NCBI RefSeq assembly: GCF_900142015.1 | Contig: NZ_FQZN01000001.1 | Span: 186,001 to 250,000, forward strand | Direction: 5' to 3' | From: Bacteroides stercorirosoris | Lineage (GTDB): Bacteria; Bacteroidota; Bacteroidia; Bacteroidales; Bacteroidaceae | DNA length: 64,000 nucleotides | Shown here: piece by piece, positions 29,938 to 37,840 of the stretch | How the letters are laid out: every line of letters starts with the position of its first letter | Numbering within the stretch: position 1 is the first letter of the stretch | Made by a program: the position numbers and the translations under genes | The notes under the pieces: generated by a model | Told to the model about the DNA's origin: nothing | The model's input: only the letters and a program-made list of their open reading frames with translations | Databases searched by the model: none

Positions 29938-32427
29938 TTATTTCAGTTGAGGGAAACCATCCCTCCAGATAATCTTTCGTTGTGAAAGGAACCAGGTTCT
30001 GCCGAAATCCTCATTGCCCTGATAGAAGAGGTAGGTCTGCCCATCTTTATCTTTGAAGATATGCGGATGACCCGATTCGCAATAGTTCCAGGCCCCCGGA
30101 TCTCCATTCGCCAGGAAAGGTTTATTCGAAACTTTCCTCCAGTGGATACCATCTGTACTGGTTGCCAGTCCTATCTGCTGCGGACGATTATTATAAGCCC
30201 CTGCATAGAACATATATAGCGTACCATTCATCTCTACTACTGAAGGAGCCTCTATACAAGTTTCTTCCCACGGCCATTCGGGAACCAAGATGGCACGGTC
30301 ACAGGCCTCCGTCCATGTTTCCCGATTGAAATTTGTACCTGCAGGAGCAGTAGCCACACCTACAATCTGTTTCACATAGTCGGGTGTACGGGTAGCATAA
30401 TAAAGAAAATACTTTCCTTTTGCAAATATGACTTCCGCATCAATGGCCCGTCCACAATTCCAGTCACCCGCTTTAGGGGCAAAAATAGGATTGGTAGCAT
30501 TACGTGTGAAGTTCACGCCATCCACCGACCATGCATGACAGATCGCATCTTTCTTGTCATTACCATACGTTTGATAGAATAGATGGATCGTATCGTTACG
30601 TACCAGTGCACCCGGTGCACACAAGCCCTTAGCCTCATAGTCGGCAGCCGGAGACAAAGAACCGATAGGCTTCCATTGTGTCAGGTCCGTACTCTCTGCT
30701 ATACCTATTCCCCAACCCGAATTTCCCTTAGGAGGTACAGAATAATACATCAGGTACTTTCCGTGGAATGGAATCACATGCGGATCTTTCGAGAAAGGCC
30801 TGCCTGTACGGGTAGTATCGGCAAACAACATCGGAGAGTCCTGATGTTTAGGCAGCACATTGTACTTTATCGCCCAGTATTCCCATTCATTCCGCAACTT
30901 CTTCAGTACATCGGGATGCTGGGAAGCAAGATTATTTTTCTCCGTACGGTCTTTCACAATGTCGTAAAGTTCCCATTCCGTACCTGCTTCATCACGTATT
31001 GCTTTCCAGTTACCGTAACGGATGGCACGATTGCCCTGATGCTCCCAATACATATATTCATGCAGGGAGGGCACTTTCTCCGTAATGGCGGGGAACAGAC
31101 TGGTACCTACCAAAGGATGAATTTTATTTCCACCATGATAGGTTTCAGGATATGCAGCGCCTGTCGCTTCCAGAACAGTAGGCATAATATCCGGCAAATA
31201 ACCCGGAATAGTGCACAAATTGCCATGCCGGTTGCCTAGTTTCTTGTTCCAGGAGAAAATAAGAGGAGTGGATATACCACCTTCGTAGGAACGACATTTG
31301 TATTTCCGGAACGGAGTGTTCGAAGTTTGCGCCCAGGCTCTGCCATAGGACGGCATATTATTGCAGGCAGGATTATTAATATCTTCCTGCTTGCCGCCTC
31401 CCAATTCCAGATAAGGTTCGGCACAAGCACCATTGTCTGCAAGGAACAGGATTAAGGTATTATCCAGTTGTTTGGTTTTCTTCAGATAATCGATCACCTT
31501 ACCTACGTTGTAGTCCACACAGTGTACCTGTGCTGCATACACAGCCATGCGATAGGCGGATTCATCCTTTTCTTTCTCTGTCAGTTCATCCCAGGAACGG
31601 TTTTCCCATTCGGCGAAACCAACATTCTTATCGATAATACCCATCTTCTGCATCCGGTTGTAACGCTCCTGGCGTATCTTATCCCAACCCTTGGAACGGT
31701 AAAGTTTGGTAAACTTCTGAATGTCTTCCTCTTTTGCCTGCAAGGGCCAATGCGGAGCATTGAAAGCCAGATACAGGAAGAATGGTTTGTCATCCTTCTG
31801 TTCACCAACAAACTGAAGGGCATGATCGGTGAAAGCATCCGTGGTATAGTAAGGAGATTCAGGTGCAGGCAAATGTTCATTATCCAGCGTCAGACCACGT
31901 CCACCTTCCGGACGTAAGTAACTGGCAGCACCTGCCAGAATACCGTAGAAGCGTTCGAAACCTCTTTGCAAAGGCCATTTCTCTTGCCCATGCATACCCA
32001 AGTGCCACTTACCTGCCATATAGGTATGATAGCCGTTTTCTTTCAGCACTTCGGCAATGGTGACACAATTACGATTCAGATAACCCTGATAGCCTTCGGA
32101 GCCCCAATCATTGATATCCCGTTGCGTTTCTTTCTTAAACGTTCCCGGATCCTCGGACATCTGACCGATACCTGCCTGGTGCTGATAAAGTCCGGTCATC
32201 AGACTGGCACGCGCCGGACAAGAACGGGATGTATTATAGAACTGGGTAAAGCGAACCCCTGTAGATGCCAACTTATCGAGATTCGGGGTCATAATCTCAC
32301 CCCCATAACAACCGATGTCGGAATAGCCCATGTCGTCTACCAGAAAGATAACGACATTTGGCTTCTCTTGCGCCCAACAAAGGGGAGCAATCATTAATGG
32401 GGTCAAAGCAATAATACTCTTTCTCAT
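29938..32427 (-). CDS. Ser-type sulfatase fused to a GH43-like five-bladed propeller
   Basis: 829 residues with signal peptide (ends CWAQE). Residues 22-510 are an S1-family sulfatase: metal-site D31/D32 in FLVDDMGYSD and formylglycine motif S69-C-P-A-R73 in NTSRSCPARASLMTG. Aligned to the usual CCPxR form, the modified residue is Ser69, a Ser-type sulfatase that needs anSME for maturation. Residues about 540-829 form a separate beta-propeller (SKDPHVIPFHGKYLMYYS, RAIDAEVIFAKGKYFLYYA, CIEAPSVVEMNGTLYMFYAG) like GH43/GH117-clan proteins. It is the last gene of the minus-strand operon, after a 278-nt gap. The target sulfated sugar is unknown; sulfatases are not expected in plain xylan breakdown. 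Confidence 0.88.
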   Translation of the reverse strand: MRKSIIALTPLMIAPLCWAQEKPNVVIFLVDDMGYSDIGCYGGEIMTPNLDKLASTGVRFTQFYNTSRSCPARASLMTGLYQHQAGIGQMSEDPGTFKKETQRDINDWGSEGYQGYLNRNCVTIAEVLKENGYHTYMAGKWHLGMHGQEKWPLQRGFERFYGILAGAASYLRPEGGRGLTLDNEHLPAPESPYYTTDAFTDHALQFVGEQKDDKPFFLYLAFNAPHWPLQAKEEDIQKFTKLYRSKGWDKIRQERYNRMQKMGIIDKNVGFAEWENRSWDELTEKEKDESAYRMAVYAAQVHCVDYNVGKVIDYLKKTKQLDNTLILFLADNGACAEPYLELGGGKQEDINNPACNNMPSYGRAWAQTSNTPFRKYKCRSYEGGISTPLIFSWNKKLGNRHGNLCTIPGYLPDIMPTVLEATGAAYPETYHGGNKIHPLVGTSLFPAITEKVPSLHEYMYWEHQGNRAIRYGNWKAIRDEAGTEWELYDIVKDRTEKNNLASQHPDVLKKLRNEWEYWAIKYNVLPKHQDSPMLFADTTRTGRPFSKDPHVIPFHGKYLMYYSVPPKGNSGWGIGIAESTDLTQWKPIGSLSPAADYEAKGLCAPGALVRNDTIHLFYQTYGNDKKDAICHAWSVDGVNFTRNATNPIFAPKAGDWNCGRAIDAEVIFAKGKYFLYYATRTPDYVKQIVGVATAPAGTNFNRETWTEACDRAILVPEWPWEETCIEAPSVVEMNGTLYMFYAGAYNNRPQQIGLATSTDGIHWRKVSNKPFLANGDPGAWNYCESGHPHIFKDKDGQTYLFYQGNEDFGRTWFLSQRKIIWRDGFPQLK

Positions 32428-32630
32428 AAAGCCTATATTTTGAAATTATTTTATGATAATCTGCAGTCTTTTTCCTGTAAATGATAACTCATAAGCCTGT
32501 TATTGTAAGATTCAGGCGTCTAAAATATAAATTATCACTTGCAATACCAAACATATAATACCCCAAAACCTCTACATTACTCCCCAATAACTCTTTCCCT
32601 TATTCCTTTCAACATCTCCCTAAGACTTCA

Positions 32631-32675
32631 TGCAAAAGATGGCATCTTTTACAACAAAACATACCATCTTTTGCA
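32631..32675. terminator. Inverted repeat after the GH43 gene (terminator or operator)
   Basis: TGCAAAAGATGG (32631-32642) and its exact inverse (32664-32675) are 21 nt apart. The left arm also overlaps a tighter palindrome, AAAAGATG-G-CATCTTTT. It lies in the 278-nt gap between the GH43 gene and the sulfatase on the minus strand. Besides the repeat I see no gene in this gap. Confidence 0.55.
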
Positions 32676-32705
32676 TCAGCGGAATAAGGCATAAGAACCA
32701 AAGGG

Positions 32706-33848
32706 TTACGGCTGAAACCTCTGTGCTTCATCCGGTCCGGGCACAGCATATGCAGGGTCAATAGCGCGGATATAAACATCCCCGTCTTTCCCTGTCTTTA
32801 CTTCCAGAGGAACAATCGTGGTTCCCTGCTCATTAATGGTCTGAGCAGTCTCACTTAAATCGCGATTCTGAATGCCCAATTTGGATACAGGTGCGATATT
32901 CCCGTTAAAGAATGCCGTGCACCACCATTGGCCCTTCTTATCCTGGAACGGAGTTCCATGTCCCAGGAAACGGCCGGCAAAACGACGTTCACTGTAAGGA
33001 CCGGTTATCCGGTCGGCTGTGCAATAATACAGATTATAAGACCCCTTACGGGAATCATCCGTAGACCATGCCGTACCGAAAAGTACATACTTTTTTCCTA
33101 TCTTCCGTATAGTTGCACCTTCGTGCCCGATGCTGTGGTCGGAAGGATCAATATGTACAGGTTTTGCTGCCAATCCCTGAAAATCAGGTTTCAGAGGGGC
33201 AATCTCGGTATTGCTCCACGTCAGATACCAAGTGCCATCATCATCACGAAAAAGAGAAGGATCGTGCTTGTCTCTCATATCATCTCCCATAGGGAAAGCG
33301 AAAGAATCATTCTTATCCGCATGATCGGCAATAATAAGATTGGCACCATTGCCTACAGGTTCGGGTGAGGTATGTACAAATACCCATTTGCCATCTACCC
33401 GGTACATTTCGGGAGCCCAAAGCAACCAGTTTTTCTTAGATTTATTCTGGAAAGCATCCGGGAATTGCTGGGCCCAATATCCCTTTTCCAACGAAAAGGG
33501 TTCGCCCAGATATTCCCATTCAGCAAGATCCGGGCTACGCCATACGCGAATCTGATAACCGACTATACTTGGTTTCAAGCCCATCTTCCGGGAAACATGG
33601 TCCAGTCCCAGATTATAGGGATCTCCGGCTTCACGGGTATCTCCATACGTAGGTGTGGTACCAGTCAGATAATAGAAACCATCCTCACACAAGTAGATAT
33701 ATGGATCTCGTATCCACCCGTCTTTCAGATAGACTGCCCGGTTATGCTGCTTCACAGCTTTCCGGATTTCTTTCTTATCCTGGGCTTTCGCAAAAAACGA
33801 TACGCTTATCAGGAGTATGAAACAAAAGAATAATCGGTTTCTCATCAT
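32706..33848 (-). CDS. GH43 family beta-propeller glycosidase
   Basis: 380 residues with signal peptide (ends FFAKAQ). The GH43 acidic triad is visible: D48 in WIRDPYIY, D196 in DKHDPSLFRDDDG and E243 in SIGHEGATIRKIGKKYVLFG. Family activities are beta-xylosidase and alpha-L-arabinofuranosidase; the subfamily cannot be fixed by eye. The block TGTTPTYGDTREAGDPYN near the N-terminus is an insertion compared with the other GH43s in this window. It starts 26 nt after the preceding GH43 gene of the operon. Confidence 0.87.
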   Translation of the reverse strand: MMRNRLFFCFILLISVSFFAKAQDKKEIRKAVKQHNRAVYLKDGWIRDPYIYLCEDGFYYLTGTTPTYGDTREAGDPYNLGLDHVSRKMGLKPSIVGYQIRVWRSPDLAEWEYLGEPFSLEKGYWAQQFPDAFQNKSKKNWLLWAPEMYRVDGKWVFVHTSPEPVGNGANLIIADHADKNDSFAFPMGDDMRDKHDPSLFRDDDGTWYLTWSNTEIAPLKPDFQGLAAKPVHIDPSDHSIGHEGATIRKIGKKYVLFGTAWSTDDSRKGSYNLYYCTADRITGPYSERRFAGRFLGHGTPFQDKKGQWWCTAFFNGNIAPVSKLGIQNRDLSETAQTINEQGTTIVPLEVKTGKDGDVYIRAIDPAYAVPGPDEAQRFQP

Positions 33849-33874
33849 CAGGGTTTCTTTTTATCGGATGGATG

Positions 33875-35002
33875 TTACTTTGCAGAGGTTGTTACTATTC
33901 CCGACGGTTTATTCAGACGGGCCGTTGTAGGAAGCGGAGTTCCGAAATCGGGATAGTCGTTCTCGAGCCATACAAACTTCTGGGCACGTGGTGAACGGGT
34001 ATCTCCAGCACCTTCAGGATCTACCTGTGTATCGCGTGCATGATACAGGATATACCATTCCGTACCATCGGGAGAGGGGAAGAAGCTATTGTGTCCTGTA
34101 CCGTATACGCCGTTCTCAGGTGACTGTTTGAATACAGGTTGCTGGGATTTGGACCATGACTTCGGATCCAACATATCGCTGTCAGTGCTTGCCGTCAGCA
34201 TACCCAGAGCATAATACGGAGTCCATACACCACTGGCGGAATAAGCTATATGAACATACTTACCTTTAGGACTCAGCAGGGGTTGAGGACCTTCATTTAC
34301 AAAAATATCGTAAGAAGGATTCCAGCCGTTCTCGTTCTTATGATGTCTTTCCCACTCCAATTCCGGTTTGGAAATCAGAACTCTCTCGGAGCCCAGTGTC
34401 CAGGGGTTCTCCATACGGGCAATATAGATACACTGAGTTTCGGTATCCACACGGCGGGTTTGCCAACCGGACCATACCATATACAATTCACCTTTATTCT
34501 GGAATACAGAACCGTCGATAGCCCAGTTGTTATCCTTGTCCGTACTGATACGGCCTTTCATTACAAACTCTCCATCAAAAGGATCTCTGTTTACATTCTC
34601 CAACACATACATCTGGTGATTGTCCGTATTGCCATCATCGGCGGCATAATAGATATACCATTTGCCATCGATATTATGGATTTCAGGTGCCCAAAGATGA
34701 TATTTATTAGAAAGTTCGGTAGGAATCCAGACAGTCTTCCGGGGAGCATTCTTCACATCGGTAACGTCTGTAGTCTTCCAGAGTACCAGACTATCTTGCA
34801 CGGTATGCATATAGTAGTAAGTACCTTCATGGAACAGAGCCCAGGGATCAGGACCTTTCTGGAACAAAGGGTTCACATACGTAGTTGCCAGAGAATCAAC
34901 CTCTGCCAATCCGTCCTTTTTCACTTTAGTGTTTCCGCACGAGGTTACAGTAAACAGTGCCGCAGTTCCCAGCACTATTGCTAAACAGTTCTTGATCTTC
35001 AT
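33875..35002 (-). CDS. GH43 lipoprotein, near-copy of the C-terminal module of the GH2-GH43 protein
   Basis: 375 residues from the ATG at 35002 (MKIKNCLAIV); an ATG at 35053 would overlap the upstream gene. Lipobox FTVTSC. GH43 propeller with D in QKGPDPWALFHEG, a second Asp in NNWAIDGSVF and the Glu region FVNEGPQPLLSPKGKY. From about residue 60 to the end it matches the GH43 half of the protein at 55341 over nearly every residue (for example APEIHNIDGKWYIYYAADDG and WSGWQTRRVDTETQCIYIA). Likely an arabinofuranosidase or galactosidase-type GH43 acting on arabinoxylan side chains (inference). Confidence 0.87.
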   Translation of the reverse strand: MKIKNCLAIVLGTAALFTVTSCGNTKVKKDGLAEVDSLATTYVNPLFQKGPDPWALFHEGTYYYMHTVQDSLVLWKTTDVTDVKNAPRKTVWIPTELSNKYHLWAPEIHNIDGKWYIYYAADDGNTDNHQMYVLENVNRDPFDGEFVMKGRISTDKDNNWAIDGSVFQNKGELYMVWSGWQTRRVDTETQCIYIARMENPWTLGSERVLISKPELEWERHHKNENGWNPSYDIFVNEGPQPLLSPKGKYVHIAYSASGVWTPYYALGMLTASTDSDMLDPKSWSKSQQPVFKQSPENGVYGTGHNSFFPSPDGTEWYILYHARDTQVDPEGAGDTRSPRAQKFVWLENDYPDFGTPLPTTARLNKPSGIVTTSAK

Positions 35003-35042
35003 TTTATATTGATTAGAGTTAAACATATTATCTAAAATTATA

Positions 35043-36782
35043 TCAACCTGCACCTACTCTGATTATCGGCATAGGAGCATTCAGGGAAGTCCCTTTGGTA
35101 TTCAATTCCCGTTTATAAATATTCCCGTTATCGCAGAGTATATAAAGTACATTCATTGCTTCTTCGCCCCAAGCTATAGAGACAGGTTTTGCATTTCCCG
35201 GTAAAGGCAGGATAGCTTCGCTCCTTCCATTATAATCACATACCTGAATGCCCGAGGCCGTAGCCAAATAGGTTCTTCCATAATCATCACAGACGGCTGA
35301 TGTCACTTCCGCTCCATCACACTGATCCGGCAAATGAATGTAGAAGAATTCCTGACCATAAAGCAGACTTTTATCATTCCGGTCCACTTTATAACTGTAG
35401 CCACGCCGGGTATCATATCCAAAAGCATACAGCCAATTATTATTTCCACTCAATGCCAGTGTGCAGATACTTTTCAGGTTATTTTCTTTTTCCAGCAATT
35501 CATATCCGGCAGACAAATACCATATAGTAGAAAAATGATCTCCTTCATGTTGTTTTCCCACAACATAATATCCGCCATCTCTTAAAGGAACAGCATGAGA
35601 GACATGCATTTTACTCTTTATGCTTTTCTTTATACGCCCACAACTATCAGTTACCTCAAAGCCTTTACGGGGAATATATACCAACATTTCATGCGCTTTA
35701 CCCACAGCAATGATTTTCTTATCCGAAACAGACCGTAATGTATTCCCCTTAAGCAGGATTGTCGCATCACTTGATGCAAGTAAAACGTTTCCGCTATGAT
35801 CGGAGACTAATAAAGAATTCGCTTCAATGTCAGTATATACCAACTCAAAGTTTCTGTCTTCCACCAGAATCTGATTCAACATGAAATTACGTGTCTTTCT
35901 TCGGGGAGCCGGTTCATTCTGCGGATATCCTTTCCAAAGAAAACGCATGGCATCTGGAAATATCAATGTTACATTATCATCGCAATGCTCTGCGTTCTCA
36001 ATAAACTTATAAGAGAAATCATAACCAGCAAAGTCCATTGCCCGTACCATCTCCTGATTTGCACTCCACCAGTCACCAAAGGATGTCCACATGTCGTGTG
36101 TTCCACTTTGAAAATAAAACCGGATAGGCTTAGGCTCGTACTTCTGTACCAGTGTAGCATTTGCATAAGAACCCCTCAATCCTGTAAACGAACCGCAAGA
36201 ACTATATACACGGGAAAACGAACCGGTATTCCAAGCTACATTAAAAGCACAGGCAGCCCCAGAACTGCAACCTGTTATCATCCGGTCGTTTCTACTCTGC
36301 GACAGGATGATGCTCTTCCCTGTTTCAGTCTTCAGAGACTCAACAAAAGGCAAAAGCTCTTCTAACAGGAACTGTCCGAAACGTGGTGAAGGAGTATCAT
36401 ACTCATAAGTCCGGTTGGAACGTGGACTATCGGAATCAAAATCACCAACAACCCATCCGGGTGAAGCGGCAACCAATATCATTACAGGAATCTCCTTACT
36501 TTCTATCAGATTGGAAACTACCGTATCAGCCCTGTAGAACAAACCATCCTGAAAGACACAAACACATGCAGGAGACCGACCATCGTATTGAGCCGGAACA
36601 TATACATCTACATCTCTTATGGTACCAGGGAACAGCTTAGAGTCGGCAAACCGCGTATAAATATGTTCGCCATATTCAACTCCTGCCTTCCTTTTACTGT
36701 CAGCAGTCAATACATGCCCGGCCTGAGCATGACACATGCAACAGAAAAAAGACAAAAAGCATATTAATAGTCCTCGTTCCAT
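35043..36782 (-). CDS. CE1-like esterase fused to an SMP-30-like propeller
   Basis: 579 residues with signal peptide (ends CHAQA). Residues about 35-300 are an alpha/beta-hydrolase of the Fes/CE1 esterase type: VDVYVPAQYDG, VCVFQDGLFY, nucleophile Ser in TGCSSGAACAF, Asp in SGTHDMWTSF and His in ENAEHCDDN. Residues about 310-579 are a repeat-rich domain resembling gluconolactonase/SMP-30 propellers (VTSAVCDDYGRTYLATASGI). The N-terminal half probably removes acetyl or feruloyl groups from xylan side chains; the propeller may bind or act on a sugar lactone, but its active-site residues were not confirmed. Gap to the next gene is 40 nt. Confidence 0.82.
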   Translation of the reverse strand: MERGLLICFLSFFCCMCHAQAGHVLTADSKRKAGVEYGEHIYTRFADSKLFPGTIRDVDVYVPAQYDGRSPACVCVFQDGLFYRADTVVSNLIESKEIPVMILVAASPGWVVGDFDSDSPRSNRTYEYDTPSPRFGQFLLEELLPFVESLKTETGKSIILSQSRNDRMITGCSSGAACAFNVAWNTGSFSRVYSSCGSFTGLRGSYANATLVQKYEPKPIRFYFQSGTHDMWTSFGDWWSANQEMVRAMDFAGYDFSYKFIENAEHCDDNVTLIFPDAMRFLWKGYPQNEPAPRRKTRNFMLNQILVEDRNFELVYTDIEANSLLVSDHSGNVLLASSDATILLKGNTLRSVSDKKIIAVGKAHEMLVYIPRKGFEVTDSCGRIKKSIKSKMHVSHAVPLRDGGYYVVGKQHEGDHFSTIWYLSAGYELLEKENNLKSICTLALSGNNNWLYAFGYDTRRGYSYKVDRNDKSLLYGQEFFYIHLPDQCDGAEVTSAVCDDYGRTYLATASGIQVCDYNGRSEAILPLPGNAKPVSIAWGEEAMNVLYILCDNGNIYKRELNTKGTSLNAPMPIIRVGAG

Positions 36783-36797
36783 AAACCTTTATTTGTT

Positions 36798-37826
36798 TTA
36801 CCAAGCTCTGTATTTATCCATCGGATTGGTCACATTCCAACGGAAATATTCATATGCAGTATGAACGGATGCACGCTGAAAAGCAGGCATCTCATAAAGC
36901 AAACGTCCACCTTCACCTACCAATTCCACTTTAACCGTCTTCGAACGGTCTATCGCTTTCAGTACTTCAGGAAACACGAAGGTGCGCGTATCACGTTCTT
37001 CCACTGTTTTACCACCATCTGTTACGTCGGAATATTCTATCTCCAAAGGAAGTTCATACGTAATGTCGTCCAGAATAAACCGGATAAGATTCATCTTGAA
37101 AGGCTTTCCGGCAGGATATTTATAGCTGACTTTAAAGGCCGACTGAATATTATTCTCTTTACTTTCCTGATTATAGAAGGCGAGCATCACCGATGCACCA
37201 TTCGCCTCATAGTTATAAGGTCCATACCACACTTTGTGTGATACCCCCGGATAGAAAGTTTCAACTACCGGAAAATGGAATAAAGAATAGAACTCCACTT
37301 TGCCGGGCAGTAGTCTTACAGCATAATCCAGATCGGAATAAACCACAGCACCTCCCTGTCCATAATCTGCTTTTTTAAAATGTCTGTCCAAGTTCTTTTC
37401 TATTGCTGCACGCTTAGCATTATCTTGGATATCATAAAACAAAGTGATACCGTAAATCACGCTGTCACAGAACTGATAAGAAACTCCTGAAAAGATACTT
37501 TTACTATAAAAAGGTCGTACAGTACTTTCTGCCATATTCTCATTTTGACCAGCCAATTCTATCTCCGAAACAGTACTTAGTCGAAAGCCGAAAGGGATGA
37601 CCTCACGTGCACCGTAATCTTCCAGATCGGGCAAGTTTAGCATCAAATTCTTCTGGTTATTGTAGAGGGTACTCAATAACCCGTACTGCTTCTCGGGAGC
37701 ACCCTTCAGTTCAACAGTTTGCCCAGTAGCAGCCAAATATTCATCTACTTGTTTCAGACGGGGTTGTTGTGCAAAAACCTGAACGACACCAACCCACAAT
37801 AGCATTGTTACGATATAATATTTCAT
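36798..37826 (-). CDS. Secreted protein of unknown function in the PUL
   Basis: 342 residues from the ATG at 37826 (MKYYIVTMLL); an earlier in-frame start at 37910 would overlap the previous gene. Signal peptide ends VQVFAQQ. The rest is beta-rich with no motif I recognise; it contains EVIPFGFRLSTVSEIELAG, QGGAVVYSDLDYAVRLLPG, GVSHKVWYGPYNYEANGA and a C-terminal block YEYFRWNVTNPMDKYRAW. It lies 14 nt after one gene and 15 nt before the next, so it is firmly part of the operon and likely periplasmic. Possible roles are carbohydrate binding or a partner of the upstream (alpha/alpha)6-type enzyme. Confidence 0.75.
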   Translation of the reverse strand: MKYYIVTMLLWVGVVQVFAQQPRLKQVDEYLAATGQTVELKGAPEKQYGLLSTLYNNQKNLMLNLPDLEDYGAREVIPFGFRLSTVSEIELAGQNENMAESTVRPFYSKSIFSGVSYQFCDSVIYGITLFYDIQDNAKRAAIEKNLDRHFKKADYGQGGAVVYSDLDYAVRLLPGKVEFYSLFHFPVVETFYPGVSHKVWYGPYNYEANGASVMLAFYNQESKENNIQSAFKVSYKYPAGKPFKMNLIRFILDDITYELPLEIEYSDVTDGGKTVEERDTRTFVFPEVLKAIDRSKTVKVELVGEGGRLLYEMPAFQRASVHTAYEYFRWNVTNPMDKYRAW

Positions 37827-37840
37827 AGCCTGTTCCTTTT

